Below, one piece after another: positions 38,022 through 46,295 of a stretch of DNA of 64,000 bases (position 1 is its first letter; the number at the start of each line of letters is the position of its first letter). The notes under the pieces are model-generated. The model searched no databases and was not told the DNA's origin. It saw nothing but the letters and a program-made list of their open reading frames with translations. The DNA lies in assembly GCA_013334225.1 (NCBI GenBank), contig JAAXXY010000002.1:64084-128083 (forward strand). The letters are read 5' to 3'. The position numbers and the translations under genes are program-made. This DNA comes from Chlorobiaceae bacterium. Lineage in GTDB: Bacteria > Bacteroidota > Chlorobiia > Chlorobiales > Chlorobiaceae.

Positions 38022-38945
38022 ATGAGTCTTCAGCTTGGCCAGGCCATGAAAATCGTGGCTCAGACAAAAGTCTACCTGCTTTACCGCGCAATGATATATG
38101 GTTCAGCTGCGGTTGTTTTCGCCCTGTTTCTCGGTGTAATCGTGCTTATCGGCAGCATATTCGGAGCAGGTGCGGCATTCGTGCTGTTTATCATAGCCAT
38201 GATTGGCGGAAGTTTCAGTTTCAGGTTTTTTCGCGAGTATGTGCTCTATCTGCTGCAGGCCGGTCATATAGCCCTGATTACCGAAATAGCCGATGCGGGC
38301 AAACTTCCTTCAGGAACTTCCCAGACAGCCTGGGCTAAGGACCGGGTAATGAAATATTATAAAGAAGTCAGTGTGCTTGCACTTGTCGACCAGCTGGTCA
38401 AAGGTGTGCTTGTTTCCCTGAACAGGACACTCTTCAATATCATGCTTGTTTTTCCGGTTCCGGGACTTGACGGACTTGCAGGCATCGTGCAGAGGATCAT
38501 GAATTTCAGCCTGACATATATCGACGAATCGGTTATCGCCTACACCTTCCATACCGGCAACGAGAATGTTTTCGATGCGGCAAAAAAAGGCATTATTGTT
38601 TACTGCCAGTCATGGAAAGCCCTGCTGAAAAATGCCCTTGGACTGACGCTGCTCAGTTATGTTTTCGTTATCATCACAACGATCATGTTCATCATTCCTC
38701 TCGGAACGGTTTCCGTTTTCCTTCCCGCTTCATGGGGACTGGCGAAATTCGCCCTTTTCATCCTGGCCCTTTTTCTGGGCATATCGGCGAAGTGGATACT
38801 GTTCGATCCCATCGCCTGTACGTCAACCCTGCTGACCTTCCTGAAAGAAGCTGAATCGACGACACCAGATCCGTCCTGGGAGTCCAGGATCGAGGCAGTC
38901 AGCGACAAGTTCCGTACGCTCAAGGCAAAAGCGCTGGCGGAATGA
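38022..38945 (+). CDS. Multi-pass membrane protein of unknown function
   Basis: A 307-residue protein with about five hydrophobic segments (around residues 25-65, 70-85, 130-155, 215-240 and 245-265). ATG 38022 has a good AAAAAGGAG site. I do not recognise a functional motif; the general pattern recalls Slc44/choline-transporter-like or DUF4013-type membrane proteins, but not securely. It is 43 bp after mtgA and possibly in the same operon. Confidence 0.7.
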   Translation: MSLQLGQAMKIVAQTKVYLLYRAMIYGSAAVVFALFLGVIVLIGSIFGAGAAFVLFIIAMIGGSFSFRFFREYVLYLLQAGHIALITEIADAGKLPSGTSQTAWAKDRVMKYYKEVSVLALVDQLVKGVLVSLNRTLFNIMLVFPVPGLDGLAGIVQRIMNFSLTYIDESVIAYTFHTGNENVFDAAKKGIIVYCQSWKALLKNALGLTLLSYVFVIITTIMFIIPLGTVSVFLPASWGLAKFALFILALFLGISAKWILFDPIACTSTLLTFLKEAESTTPDPSWESRIEAVSDKFRTLKAKALAE

Positions 38946-39010
38946 CGCACCCTGTTTCTGAAGGGTAGATGCGGAAATAAGGAAATCATGGGAGGAAGGT
39001 CTTCTAAAGT

Positions 39011-39039
39011 GAAAAACGCACCTTTGAAGTGCGTTTTTC
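39011..39039. terminator. Bidirectional terminator between convergent genes
   Basis: An 11-bp perfect stem (gaaaaacgcac / gtgcgtttttc; arms 39011-39021 and 39029-39039) with a 7-nt loop. A-run on the left and T-run on the right let it serve both the membrane-protein gene and the convergent rubredoxin gene. Confidence 0.92.
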
Positions 39040-39056
39040 ATATCGAGCAAGACTGC

Positions 39057-39233
39057 TTACCGTCTTTTGTTTTCGTCGTATGGTTCAAAGAGAGTCTTGT
39101 CAACTCCGCAAACCGGACATATCCAATCGTCAGGAAGATTTTCGAATGGTGTACCCGGCTCGATTCCGCTGTCAGGATCGCCTGCTTCAGGGTCATAGAC
39201 ATAGCCGCATGGAACACAAACCCATTTTTGCAT
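39057..39233 (-). CDS. rub: Rubredoxin
   Basis: A 58-residue protein read on the minus strand from ATG 39233. It begins [19 protein letters not shown] and continues with [13 protein letters not shown]. The two C-x2-C pairs (Cys6/9 and Cys39/42) hold a single iron, and the length, aromatic residues and PDDW motif are canonical. It is a small cytoplasmic electron carrier. It converges on the membrane-protein gene and shares its terminator hairpin. Confidence 0.95.
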   Translation of the reverse strand: MQKWVCVPCGYVYDPEAGDPDSGIEPGTPFENLPDDWICPVCGVDKTLFEPYDENKRR

Positions 39234-39642
39234 ATATGATTCTCCGTTTTGGTTAAAGAATTGATTTCTGAACAGATAATATGAAAACCAACCGGTTGAG
39301 GGTTGTGTTTTCGGTTATGGAAAAGAAAAGCGAATAGCCGTTTAAAAAGTTCTCACCCGTGAACGAAAAATATCGACGGCAATGAATATGTTGCCCTTTT
39401 CCAGTATCATTTATCCGGTTGTCTGCTGTGCTTGCGTTCGAAAAACGTTTATTTTCATTTCAACGGAGCACGGTGCACAGCATAGCCTGAGCCGAAGAGA
39501 AAAATAGCGTGAGCAACAGCTTTTATCGGTTCGGGAAATAATGTAAACTCAGGAAATGCAGGCAATTATCAACAGTAAACATCACCGGCGGCTTTTTTAA
39601 AAACGGGTCATCCGGCCCGGAACAGCCTTGATCCCATACAAT
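39234..39642. other. Intergenic region without a recognised gene
   Basis: About 410 bp between the rubredoxin gene (minus) and the DUF202 gene (plus). It should contain their divergent promoters. I see no convincing reading frame, hairpin or operator. Confidence 0.5.
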
Positions 39643-39966
39643 ATGCCGACATCACCCTATAGAAAATTTGAAAACGCCGAATTGATCCTCAGGGACGAAC
39701 TTGCGATCGACAGGACGATTCTTGCAAATGAACGAACACTTCTTGCATATCTTCGATCGGGCGTTTCCCTCGTCATCGCCGGGGTTTCCATGATGCATTT
39801 TTCCCAGCACTTCTGGTTTACGGTAGTTGGAGCTGCCTGTATACCTCTTGGAATTGTAACCGGAATTTTCGGTGTAATGCGGTATTTTAAAATAAACCGT
39901 TCGATAACCACTGTTCGGAAACAATTGCCCAGAGTAGAAGAGATCGATTTCTCAACGCCGGAGTGA
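39643..39966 (+). CDS. DUF202 family small membrane protein
   Basis: A 107-residue protein. The DUF202 signature LANERTLLAYLRSGVSLVIAG lies before two or three hydrophobic segments. DUF202 proteins are small inner-membrane proteins without known activity; eukaryotic relatives are parts of the vacuolar VTC complex. ATG 39643 is chosen over a TTG at 39628. It precedes the next membrane-protein gene by 16 bp. Confidence 0.85.
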   Translation: MPTSPYRKFENAELILRDELAIDRTILANERTLLAYLRSGVSLVIAGVSMMHFSQHFWFTVVGAACIPLGIVTGIFGVMRYFKINRSITTVRKQLPRVEEIDFSTPE

Positions 39967-39982
39967 TATATCCTGAACCATC

Positions 39983-40393
39983 ATGAAAGAAGGGTCAGTA
40001 AACTGGAAAAAGGTTTTAACGGCATGGCTCCTGATCGTGGCTGCCGAATCGATTCATGGGACTCTCAGGCGGATATTCCTTGTTCCGTTGATAGGCGATA
40101 TGCCTTCCCGCCAGGCAGGTGTTCTTGTCGGATCGCTGATCATTTTTGTCATAGCTCTATTGACTGTCCGGGGCTTCGGTATGATCACTTCACGTCAGAA
40201 GTTCATAACCGGGGCTCTCTGGGTTCTGCTGACCGTGATATTCGAAGTGTGTCTCGGTTTGCTGGCTGGTTATACACAGGAACGCATTTTTTCGGATTAT
40301 GACCTCGGGCAGGGAGGCTTCATGATTTTCGGACTGCTGTTCATGTTCTTTACTCCTTTTCTGGCGGCGGAGATAAGGGGTGTTGCTGAATGA
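39983..40393 (+). CDS. Small four-helix membrane protein, unknown function
   Basis: A 136-residue protein with about four hydrophobic segments (VLTAWLLIVAAESIHG, GVLVGSLIIFVIALLTV, ITGALWVLLTVIFEVCLGLL, GGFMIFGLLFMFFTPFLA). Not recognised. It is 16 bp after the DUF202 gene, probably in the same transcript. Confidence 0.7.
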   Translation: MKEGSVNWKKVLTAWLLIVAAESIHGTLRRIFLVPLIGDMPSRQAGVLVGSLIIFVIALLTVRGFGMITSRQKFITGALWVLLTVIFEVCLGLLAGYTQERIFSDYDLGQGGFMIFGLLFMFFTPFLAAEIRGVAE

Positions 40394-40465
40394 AGAAACA
40401 ATACGGATGATAAACAAAGGTGAAGCCTGTTTGCCGGGCCAGCCTGAAAACTTGTTCTGATTTTC

Positions 40466-41647
40466 ATGATGACACTGAAAACCCAGTCGCAGCAGCGGAT
40501 CGCCCGCCTGCAGGAAGAGCTGAGAAAGAAGGAAGTGCACGCGGCTTTTCTGCTTATGCCGGTCGATATCTACTACTTTACCGGTACCCGCCAGAACGCC
40601 GCATTATGGGTTCCGGCCGAAGGACAGCCGGTGCTTCTCGTGCGCAAGAGCTTCTGTAGAGCAAAGTGTGAAAGCCTGATCGAAGATGTTCGCCCTTTTC
40701 CTTCGAGCAAAGAGTTCGATTCCTGTTTTTCAAGGGAGCGGCAGTGTATCGGCATGACGTTCGATGCCGTGCCTATACAGCAGCATGCATTTTATTCACG
40801 GGTGCTGCCCGGAAGGCAGTTCGTGGATATTTCGATGACAGTCCGTGAAATCAGGTCCGTGAAAACGGCCTATGAGCTGGATCAGCTCAGGGAAAGCGCA
40901 AGGATGCTTGCTGCTGTTTTTGCCGAAGTCCCCCGGTTTTTGAAAGCCGGTATGCGCGAGCTCGATCTTGCCGCAGAGATGGAGTACCGGCTCAGGAAAA
41001 GCGGGCACGAAGGGTACGTGCGCATGCGGGCTTTCAACCAGGAACTGTTCGGAGGAATGGCTGTTTCCGGAAGTTCGGCCACCTACGGTTTCTTCGATGG
41101 TGCAGTAACCGGAAAAGGGCTTTCCGGCGCTTCTCCCCAGGGCGCATCGCTGGATCCGATCCGCCTGAATGAGCCTGTACTGGTTGATTTTGCGGGAGTC
41201 TTCAACGGCTATATCACCGATATGACCCGCATGTTCGTGATCGGCTCGCTTGAACCGGATCTGCAGCGGGCATTCGATTCGGCGATCGATATTCAGGAAG
41301 CGGTGAGAAAAGCACTGTTGCCGGGAACAATCTGCGAAGAGCTCTATTTCACGGCAGCGTCAATGGCTGAAAAAGCCGGTCTTGGCGGTTGCTTCATGGG
41401 GATGCCCGGAGAGCAGTCCCGTTTTGTGGGGCACGGTGTGGGACTCGAACTCGATGAAATGCCGATACTTGCCCAGGGCGTTTCAGTTCCACTCCTGGCC
41501 GGCCAGGTTGTTGCTGTCGAACCCAAGTTCGTTTTTCCAGGCAAGGGGGCTATAGGTATCGAGAATACCTTTATCATCACTGATGAAGGGGGCGTCAGGT
41601 TGAGCGATCTTCCAGATGATATCATCTTTGTCGCACCATGTTCGTGA
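40466..41647 (+). CDS. M24 family metallopeptidase (Xaa-Pro aminopeptidase/prolidase-like)
   Basis: A 393-residue protein with an N-terminal creatinase-like domain (about 1-140) and a C-terminal pita-bread catalytic domain. The five metal ligands are visible: Asp in LVDFAGVF, Asp in YITDMTRMF, His in FVGHGVGLEL, Glu in VAVEPKF and Glu in IGIENTF. It should release N-terminal residues before proline or split X-Pro dipeptides. Start at ATG 40466 or the next codon pair (ATG 40469). Confidence 0.88.
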   Translation: MMTLKTQSQQRIARLQEELRKKEVHAAFLLMPVDIYYFTGTRQNAALWVPAEGQPVLLVRKSFCRAKCESLIEDVRPFPSSKEFDSCFSRERQCIGMTFDAVPIQQHAFYSRVLPGRQFVDISMTVREIRSVKTAYELDQLRESARMLAAVFAEVPRFLKAGMRELDLAAEMEYRLRKSGHEGYVRMRAFNQELFGGMAVSGSSATYGFFDGAVTGKGLSGASPQGASLDPIRLNEPVLVDFAGVFNGYITDMTRMFVIGSLEPDLQRAFDSAIDIQEAVRKALLPGTICEELYFTAASMAEKAGLGGCFMGMPGEQSRFVGHGVGLELDEMPILAQGVSVPLLAGQVVAVEPKFVFPGKGAIGIENTFIITDEGGVRLSDLPDDIIFVAPCS

Positions 41648-41891
41648 ACCGCCGGAAAGATGACAGCCCCGGATACCCCGAGGCTGTACCTGCTGTAATT
41701 ATGAAGATAATGGGCCCTCAAAAGTCGATCCTTGCGCCGGCAAGGATACTTTGACCGGTAAAGGAAATGATGTTAATATCGGTTTCCAGAATCAATTGAG
41801 ACCTTGTCAGATGTCATAAACCCGATCCCGGCTTCTGATTGCCAGTCCGGGAGGCCGGTTATCAGAAGTTGACTGGATCTCGAGTCCGTTC

Positions 41892-42476
41892 CTATAAAGC
41901 ATACCTGATACCGGCAATGATATTGTGACTCGATATGGAGAAAATATCTGCGTCAAGTTTAGCGTCACCGGCTGCGAAATAGCGGTACCCAAGATCGATG
42001 CTGACCTTGTCTGAAGCTTTGAAGCCTACACCAGCCCCGACCTGCCATGCCAGGACGCTGTCGTTTTTGGTCGTGAATGTGTCATTGCCTTCAACAGCGG
42101 CAAGGCCGAGGCCTGCCATAAGATAAGGAGTTATATCCGAATCCTTGATGGTATAATCGAGGTAGCCGTTGGCCATGAATGTCCACATGGAGATGCTTGC
42201 ACCACTATTAGCAGGAGCCGGCCCCCATCTATCCAGGTCATTGTTATGGTAACCCACCTCCGCCTCGAGACGGGCATAATCGGTTTTCAGGCCGACAGCT
42301 GCGTTAATGAGATAACCTGTTTTATATTTGGCCCAGTCCGATGCATTGTTGACGGTTGAATTGGTCATCAGTCCCGGGCCGCCGGAAACACTGATATAAG
42401 GGTTCGAGGATGCGTGAGCCAGCATCGGCATTGAAAAGCAGGCGGCTGCCAGAAATGGTAAAACGATTTTTTTCAT
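41892..42476 (-). CDS. Outer-membrane beta-barrel protein, paralogue 1
   Basis: A 194-residue protein with a signal peptide (KKIVLPFLAAACFSMPMLAHA) and alternating strands typical of eight-stranded barrels (OmpA/OmpX-like porin_4 or OMP_b-brl type). The mature part starts SSNPYISVSGGPGLMTNSTV and ends with an aromatic-poor terminal strand (IIAGIRYAL). ATG 42476 is chosen because the upstream in-frame extension is not signal-like. A close paralogue lies 330 bp upstream on the same strand. Function (adhesion, permeability) unknown. Confidence 0.82.
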   Translation of the reverse strand: MKKIVLPFLAAACFSMPMLAHASSNPYISVSGGPGLMTNSTVNNASDWAKYKTGYLINAAVGLKTDYARLEAEVGYHNNDLDRWGPAPANSGASISMWTFMANGYLDYTIKDSDITPYLMAGLGLAAVEGNDTFTTKNDSVLAWQVGAGVGFKASDKVSIDLGYRYFAAGDAKLDADIFSISSHNIIAGIRYAL

Positions 42477-42805
42477 GACTGTAAAGGTTGAAATGCCGTT
42501 TATGGGAAAGAGAAAAATATTGTCTGCTTTTGATTGATTCTGAAATGTAATAATATAAAAAATATACGATAAAAATAACGTCATATTGTTTGAGACGCCT
42601 TTTCTGTCATTGTTCAATGCCGGTGTTTCTTTTCACGGATATTACCCGGGGAAAAAGAACTGACAGGGATGAGCCGGTTCATTGCGGGGGAAACGAGTAT
42701 CATCCTGATGAAACTGCATGTTCTGACGACACTCCATAAAAAACAACGGCCCCGGAAATCCGGAGCCGTTGTGGGACTATCATTGAGATCGATCTAACTG
42801 AGGAT
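42477..42805. other. Spacer between the two outer-membrane barrel genes
   Basis: About 330 bp. The right part holds the terminator of the upstream paralogue (42736-42772). The AT-rich left part is probably the promoter region of paralogue 1. No gene seen. Confidence 0.5.
42736..42772 (-). terminator. Terminator of outer-membrane paralogue 2
   Basis: Arms acaacggc (42743-42750) and gccgttgt (42765-42772) with an inner CCGG/CCGG pairing, followed on the minus strand by a run of T (42738-42743). Confidence 0.85.
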
Positions 42806-43387
42806 TTAGATATCGATTCTTAAGCCGGCAAGAATGTTATGACTGCCGGTTGTTACAGTATCACTATGTAAAGTTACATCACCCGTCTTGAAATAACGGT
42901 AGCTGACATCAAAAGTGACCTTGTCGGAAGCCTTGATGCCGAGACCTGCGCCGATCTGCCACGCAAATGCACCGTCACTGCTGCTGCCGCCTGTCCAGTT
43001 ATCGGATACACTTGCATATCCGAGACCGGCCATGATGAAAGGAGAGATTCCTTCGTCTTTCATATCGTAATCGAGGTAGCCGTTGGCCATGAACGACCAG
43101 ATGGAAATATTCTCGTCAGTTACAGTGTGTCCAAAAGCTTTATCGATTGCGTTACGATGGTAACCGATTTCAGCTTCGAGACGGACCGGCTCGGTTTTCA
43201 GACCGACAGCACCGTTGACGAGAAATCCGGTTTTATATTCAACAGCGTCGGAAAAGCCGTCTACGGTTGAATTATTCATCAGACCAAGACCGCCAGAAAG
43301 GCTGACATACGGATTTGTTGCTGCATTTGACAGTGAAGGCAGAGCACACATGCCTGCTATTGCCAGAGGAAGGAGAAGCTTTTTCAT
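42806..43387 (-). CDS. Outer-membrane beta-barrel protein, paralogue 2
   Basis: A 193-residue protein with a signal peptide (KKLLLPLAIAGMCALPSLSNA). The mature N-terminus TNPYVSLSGGLGLMNNSTV and most later strands match paralogue 1 closely (IGYHRN, FMANGYLDYDMKD, AWQIGAGLGIKASDKV). The pair is a tandem duplication. Between copies the greatest differences lie in the parts that would be extracellular loops. Confidence 0.85.
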   Translation of the reverse strand: MKKLLLPLAIAGMCALPSLSNAATNPYVSLSGGLGLMNNSTVDGFSDAVEYKTGFLVNGAVGLKTEPVRLEAEIGYHRNAIDKAFGHTVTDENISIWSFMANGYLDYDMKDEGISPFIMAGLGYASVSDNWTGGSSSDGAFAWQIGAGLGIKASDKVTFDVSYRYFKTGDVTLHSDTVTTGSHNILAGLRIDI

Positions 43388-43700
43388 TGTTAGTACCAGT
43401 TTAAGTGTTACTGAAAATTAAACTGCAAATAATATTGCATTGCAATACATAGAACCACTTACTAATGTAAAAAATTTCCAAGCATATGGAAAATTTCATG
43501 TTACTGATAGAAAAAACGTTAAATGCATCAGACTGTTTAAGTATTGTTGATGTGTTAAAATCACGAATATCATTATTGATTTATCGGAAGCAGTTACAAC
43601 GGGGTGAAATAATACCCAAAATAAGGACAGAGATGGTTAAGCTGTTCAACAGAATTAAGTGTAAACTGCTTCTAATTTACTCTGAATTGCCAAATCAAGT
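43388..43700. other. Region between outer-membrane gene and insertion sequence
   Basis: About 310 bp, AT-rich. It contains the promoter side of paralogue 2. A 76-codon frame (43486-43716) runs into the IS left end; it has no recognisable family and may be chance or the remnant of a gene cut by the IS. Confidence 0.4.
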
Positions 43701-44996
43701 CAGTAGTGTCCGGTAAAAAATAAAGAAGGTCTGAAAAACACTTGAGAAACGGTGATATTAAAAGCGACCAAGCATTTATATCAGCGCAATACACAAGGAG
43801 TTCCAGACCATGAAGCAAGTTACAACGATGCTGGGTGAGTTGGTAAAGATTTTTCCGAGATACGAATTTGAGAAACTCGAAAAGCAATACTAAAGCAACC
43901 GCTACACAAAGTATTACATGGGCTGGCAACAGCTGATAACCTTGTTATATGCGCAGATTGGCGGTCATGACAGTCTGCGGGGCATTCAAACAAGCCTTGG
44001 TGTCCATTCTCAGAAATGGTATCACCTCGGACTTACAGACATAAAACGAAGCACCTTGTCTGACTCCATGAAAAACCGCCCGTATCAAATTTATGAAGGA
44101 CTGTTCTACAAGTTGCTCGACAAATGCCGGTCAGTCACTCCTGACCATAAGTTCCGGTTCAAGAACCCGCTCTTTTCAATGGACGCCACCGTTATTGATC
44201 TCTGCCTGAGCGTTTTTCCCTGGGCAGAATTCCGTCAACGCAAGGGAGCTATCAAATTGCACTATCTCTATGACCATCGTGGCTTGCTGCCTGCATTCAT
44301 GGTCATGACTGATGGCAAGCAGAGCGATATCCGGGTGGCAAAAAGCCAGGAAAAACTTGATTTCCACCTGTTACCGGACAGCATCATTTCCTTTGACCGG
44401 GCTTATATCGACTTCGAATGGCTGTACACTCTTGATCAGCGCAGGGTCTGGTTTGTGACCCGCTCAAAAGCAAACATCCAGTACCGAATCATCGGACAGC
44501 ATCAGCCCATACGACACAAACAGGTAACACGAGACGAAAAAATTGAACTGGTCGTTGAACAATCGAGGGTGAAATACCCGAAAGCGCTTCGTCTGGTATG
44601 CTATACTGATCCGGATACCGGAAAGGAATATGAGTTCATCACCAATAACATGAAACTCGCAGCGTCAACGATAGCTGCCATTTACAAGTCACGCTGGCAG
44701 ATCGAAACATTTTTCCGGTGGATCAGACAGAACCTGAAAATCAAGTCATTCCTTGGTACCAGTCAGAATGCCGTATTGACGCAAATCTGGGTCGCCATGT
44801 GCTATTATCTGCTGTTGTCGTACATCAAATTTCAGACGAAATACCGCCATTCATTGCAGGAATTGACCAGAATGATCGCTGCCGTTGTCATGGAGCAGCG
44901 ATTGTTGATCGATATTTTGTCTCTCAGAAGAACAATCTCTTAAAAAGGTGAGGGAACCGGCCTTTCAACTGGATTTATTTTAACCGGACAGTACTG
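43701..44996 (+). mobile_element. IS4-type insertion sequence, probably inactive
   Basis: About 1.3 kb bounded by imperfect terminal inverted repeats. The left end reads CAGTAGTGTCCGGTAAAA and the right end, complemented, CAGTACTGTCCGGTTAAAA, so the outer 14 bp match except for one base. The inside holds one transposase reading frame, interrupted by a stop. I could not find a convincing target-site duplication, which fits an old insertion. Only one copy is visible in the window. Confidence 0.85.
43810..44943 (+). pseudogene. IS4-family transposase with in-frame stop codon
   Basis: The full frame spans 378 codons from ATG 43810, but codon 28 is TAA (43891-43893). The short N-terminal part MKQVTTMLGELVKIFPRYEF and the remainder starting NRYTKYYMGWQQLIT join smoothly in one frame and match the N-terminal domain seen in this IS4 subgroup, so the stop is a nonsense mutation rather than the natural gene start. 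The DDE parts are intact: MDATVIDLCLSVFPWAEF (first D), SFDRAYIDFEWL (second D) and YKSRWQIETFFRWIRQNLKI (the Y-R-E-K signature). A shortened protein from the in-frame ATG at 43918 could still be made. Confidence 0.85.
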
Positions 44997-46295
44997 TTTA
45001 GGATACCTGTCTTAAGTAGATTTTCTCAATCCCACGTGCAGGTCTTTATTTCCAGCCGAAGAAAACAAAGAGGTTGAACCATGAGCACATGTGTCTGGTG
45101 GAAGTGCCGTATTGGCTGAAATCTTACTTCGATGTTAATGCTGAGGATAGTGGCTGATCAAACGACAAGGGATATCAGATCAACCTCAGTCGAGTACGTT
45201 GTTTTTATCGCCTGATGGAGCTTGAAAATATCAGATCAAAGCTGAACATATTAAAACCGGCTTTACACTGAAAGGTATTTACATTTCGTCTGGAGAATTG
45301 GAGAACAATCACAACGATCAGATCCGGGCTACGAATAATCGCCTTTGCGCCAATGGCTCAGGGGCATCTTCAACTCATGGTATTGATTGGTCATAAAAGG
45401 CCGGTATTTACTGAACGGATCGGTTTCAAATACAAATGATTCTGGCTGGTGTGCCAAGGTATTCTGAGAAGCTGTGAGGATGCACAGAACACACCAAAAT
45501 CCTTTATACCGATAATGGGGCGGATAGCTCACCAATGAAGTAATCATCAAATCCGTAGTCAAATAAAATGATGCTAAGCTTTCCAAGGATGGTATGAGCT
45601 GCAAAATTTGTGATGTATTCATTGAACGGTTATGGTGAGGCGTCTCATATGAGTTGATAACCTGAATCCTCCAACCAGCTGGGTTGATCTTTATAAAGGT
45701 CAGAAACACTGAAGAAATGAGCTGCAATTCGGATTCTTGCTATAAGGCTCTTGATGTTGAGTTTCCGACAATGGTTATAATGCCAAAAAACATCAAGCAC
45801 CGGAGTCTCAACGGGTATGTATACTTATGATAAATAGGTTTCTATAAAAGGTGATGGCTTCAAATATCATCGAAAATATTTTTATTTCTTTTCATCATAT
45901 GATAATGTATTAGTAATAATCAGAAAAAATAAATCATTATACATTTTGCACTTAAGAGGTTATTGTTTCTTTCGGGTATTTTGAGATGAGTTTCTCTCTT
46001 TTTTTTCTTTGAAGTTATTTTCTGATTTTAATTGAATTTACAGATTCCTGTGTTTTTTTAATGAGTTAACAATTGTTTATTAGCGGTATGGTATAATATT
46101 TAGCGTGCAATGAGTTTTTGTGTTATATTTTCAAATAGAAATATTTCATTTCTGAATCCCCTATCATTTCCTTTCGTTTTCAGGATTGTTGTAACCGGTC
46201 GATGTAAATAGCGAGTGAAGAGTATTTCGTTTAGAAACTGACGAGCTGATTGTATCAATATCAGGTTGTTTTATAACTCTTTAATTTCTTCCCTC
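44997..46295. other. Decayed or non-coding region between IS and giant repeat gene
   Basis: About 1.3 kb with no convincing gene. The left half (about 45050-45500) has short interrupted frames with ordinary codon-like composition, suggesting a degraded gene or mobile element that I cannot identify. A 132-codon minus-strand frame (45329-45727) is not recognisable. The right half (45840-46290) is strongly AT-rich and probably carries the promoter of the giant gene. Such decay next to an IS and a giant repeat gene suggests an accessory locus. Confidence 0.5.

Noticed and set aside
43707..44990. A target-site duplication around the IS
   Set aside because: The bases just outside TGTCCGG (CAGTA-G and C-TACTG) are inverted, not direct, so they belong to the inverted repeats. 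No direct duplication was found outside them.
45329..45727. A 132-codon minus-strand frame right of the IS
   Set aside because: No recognisable family, poor start context and located in apparently decayed DNA.
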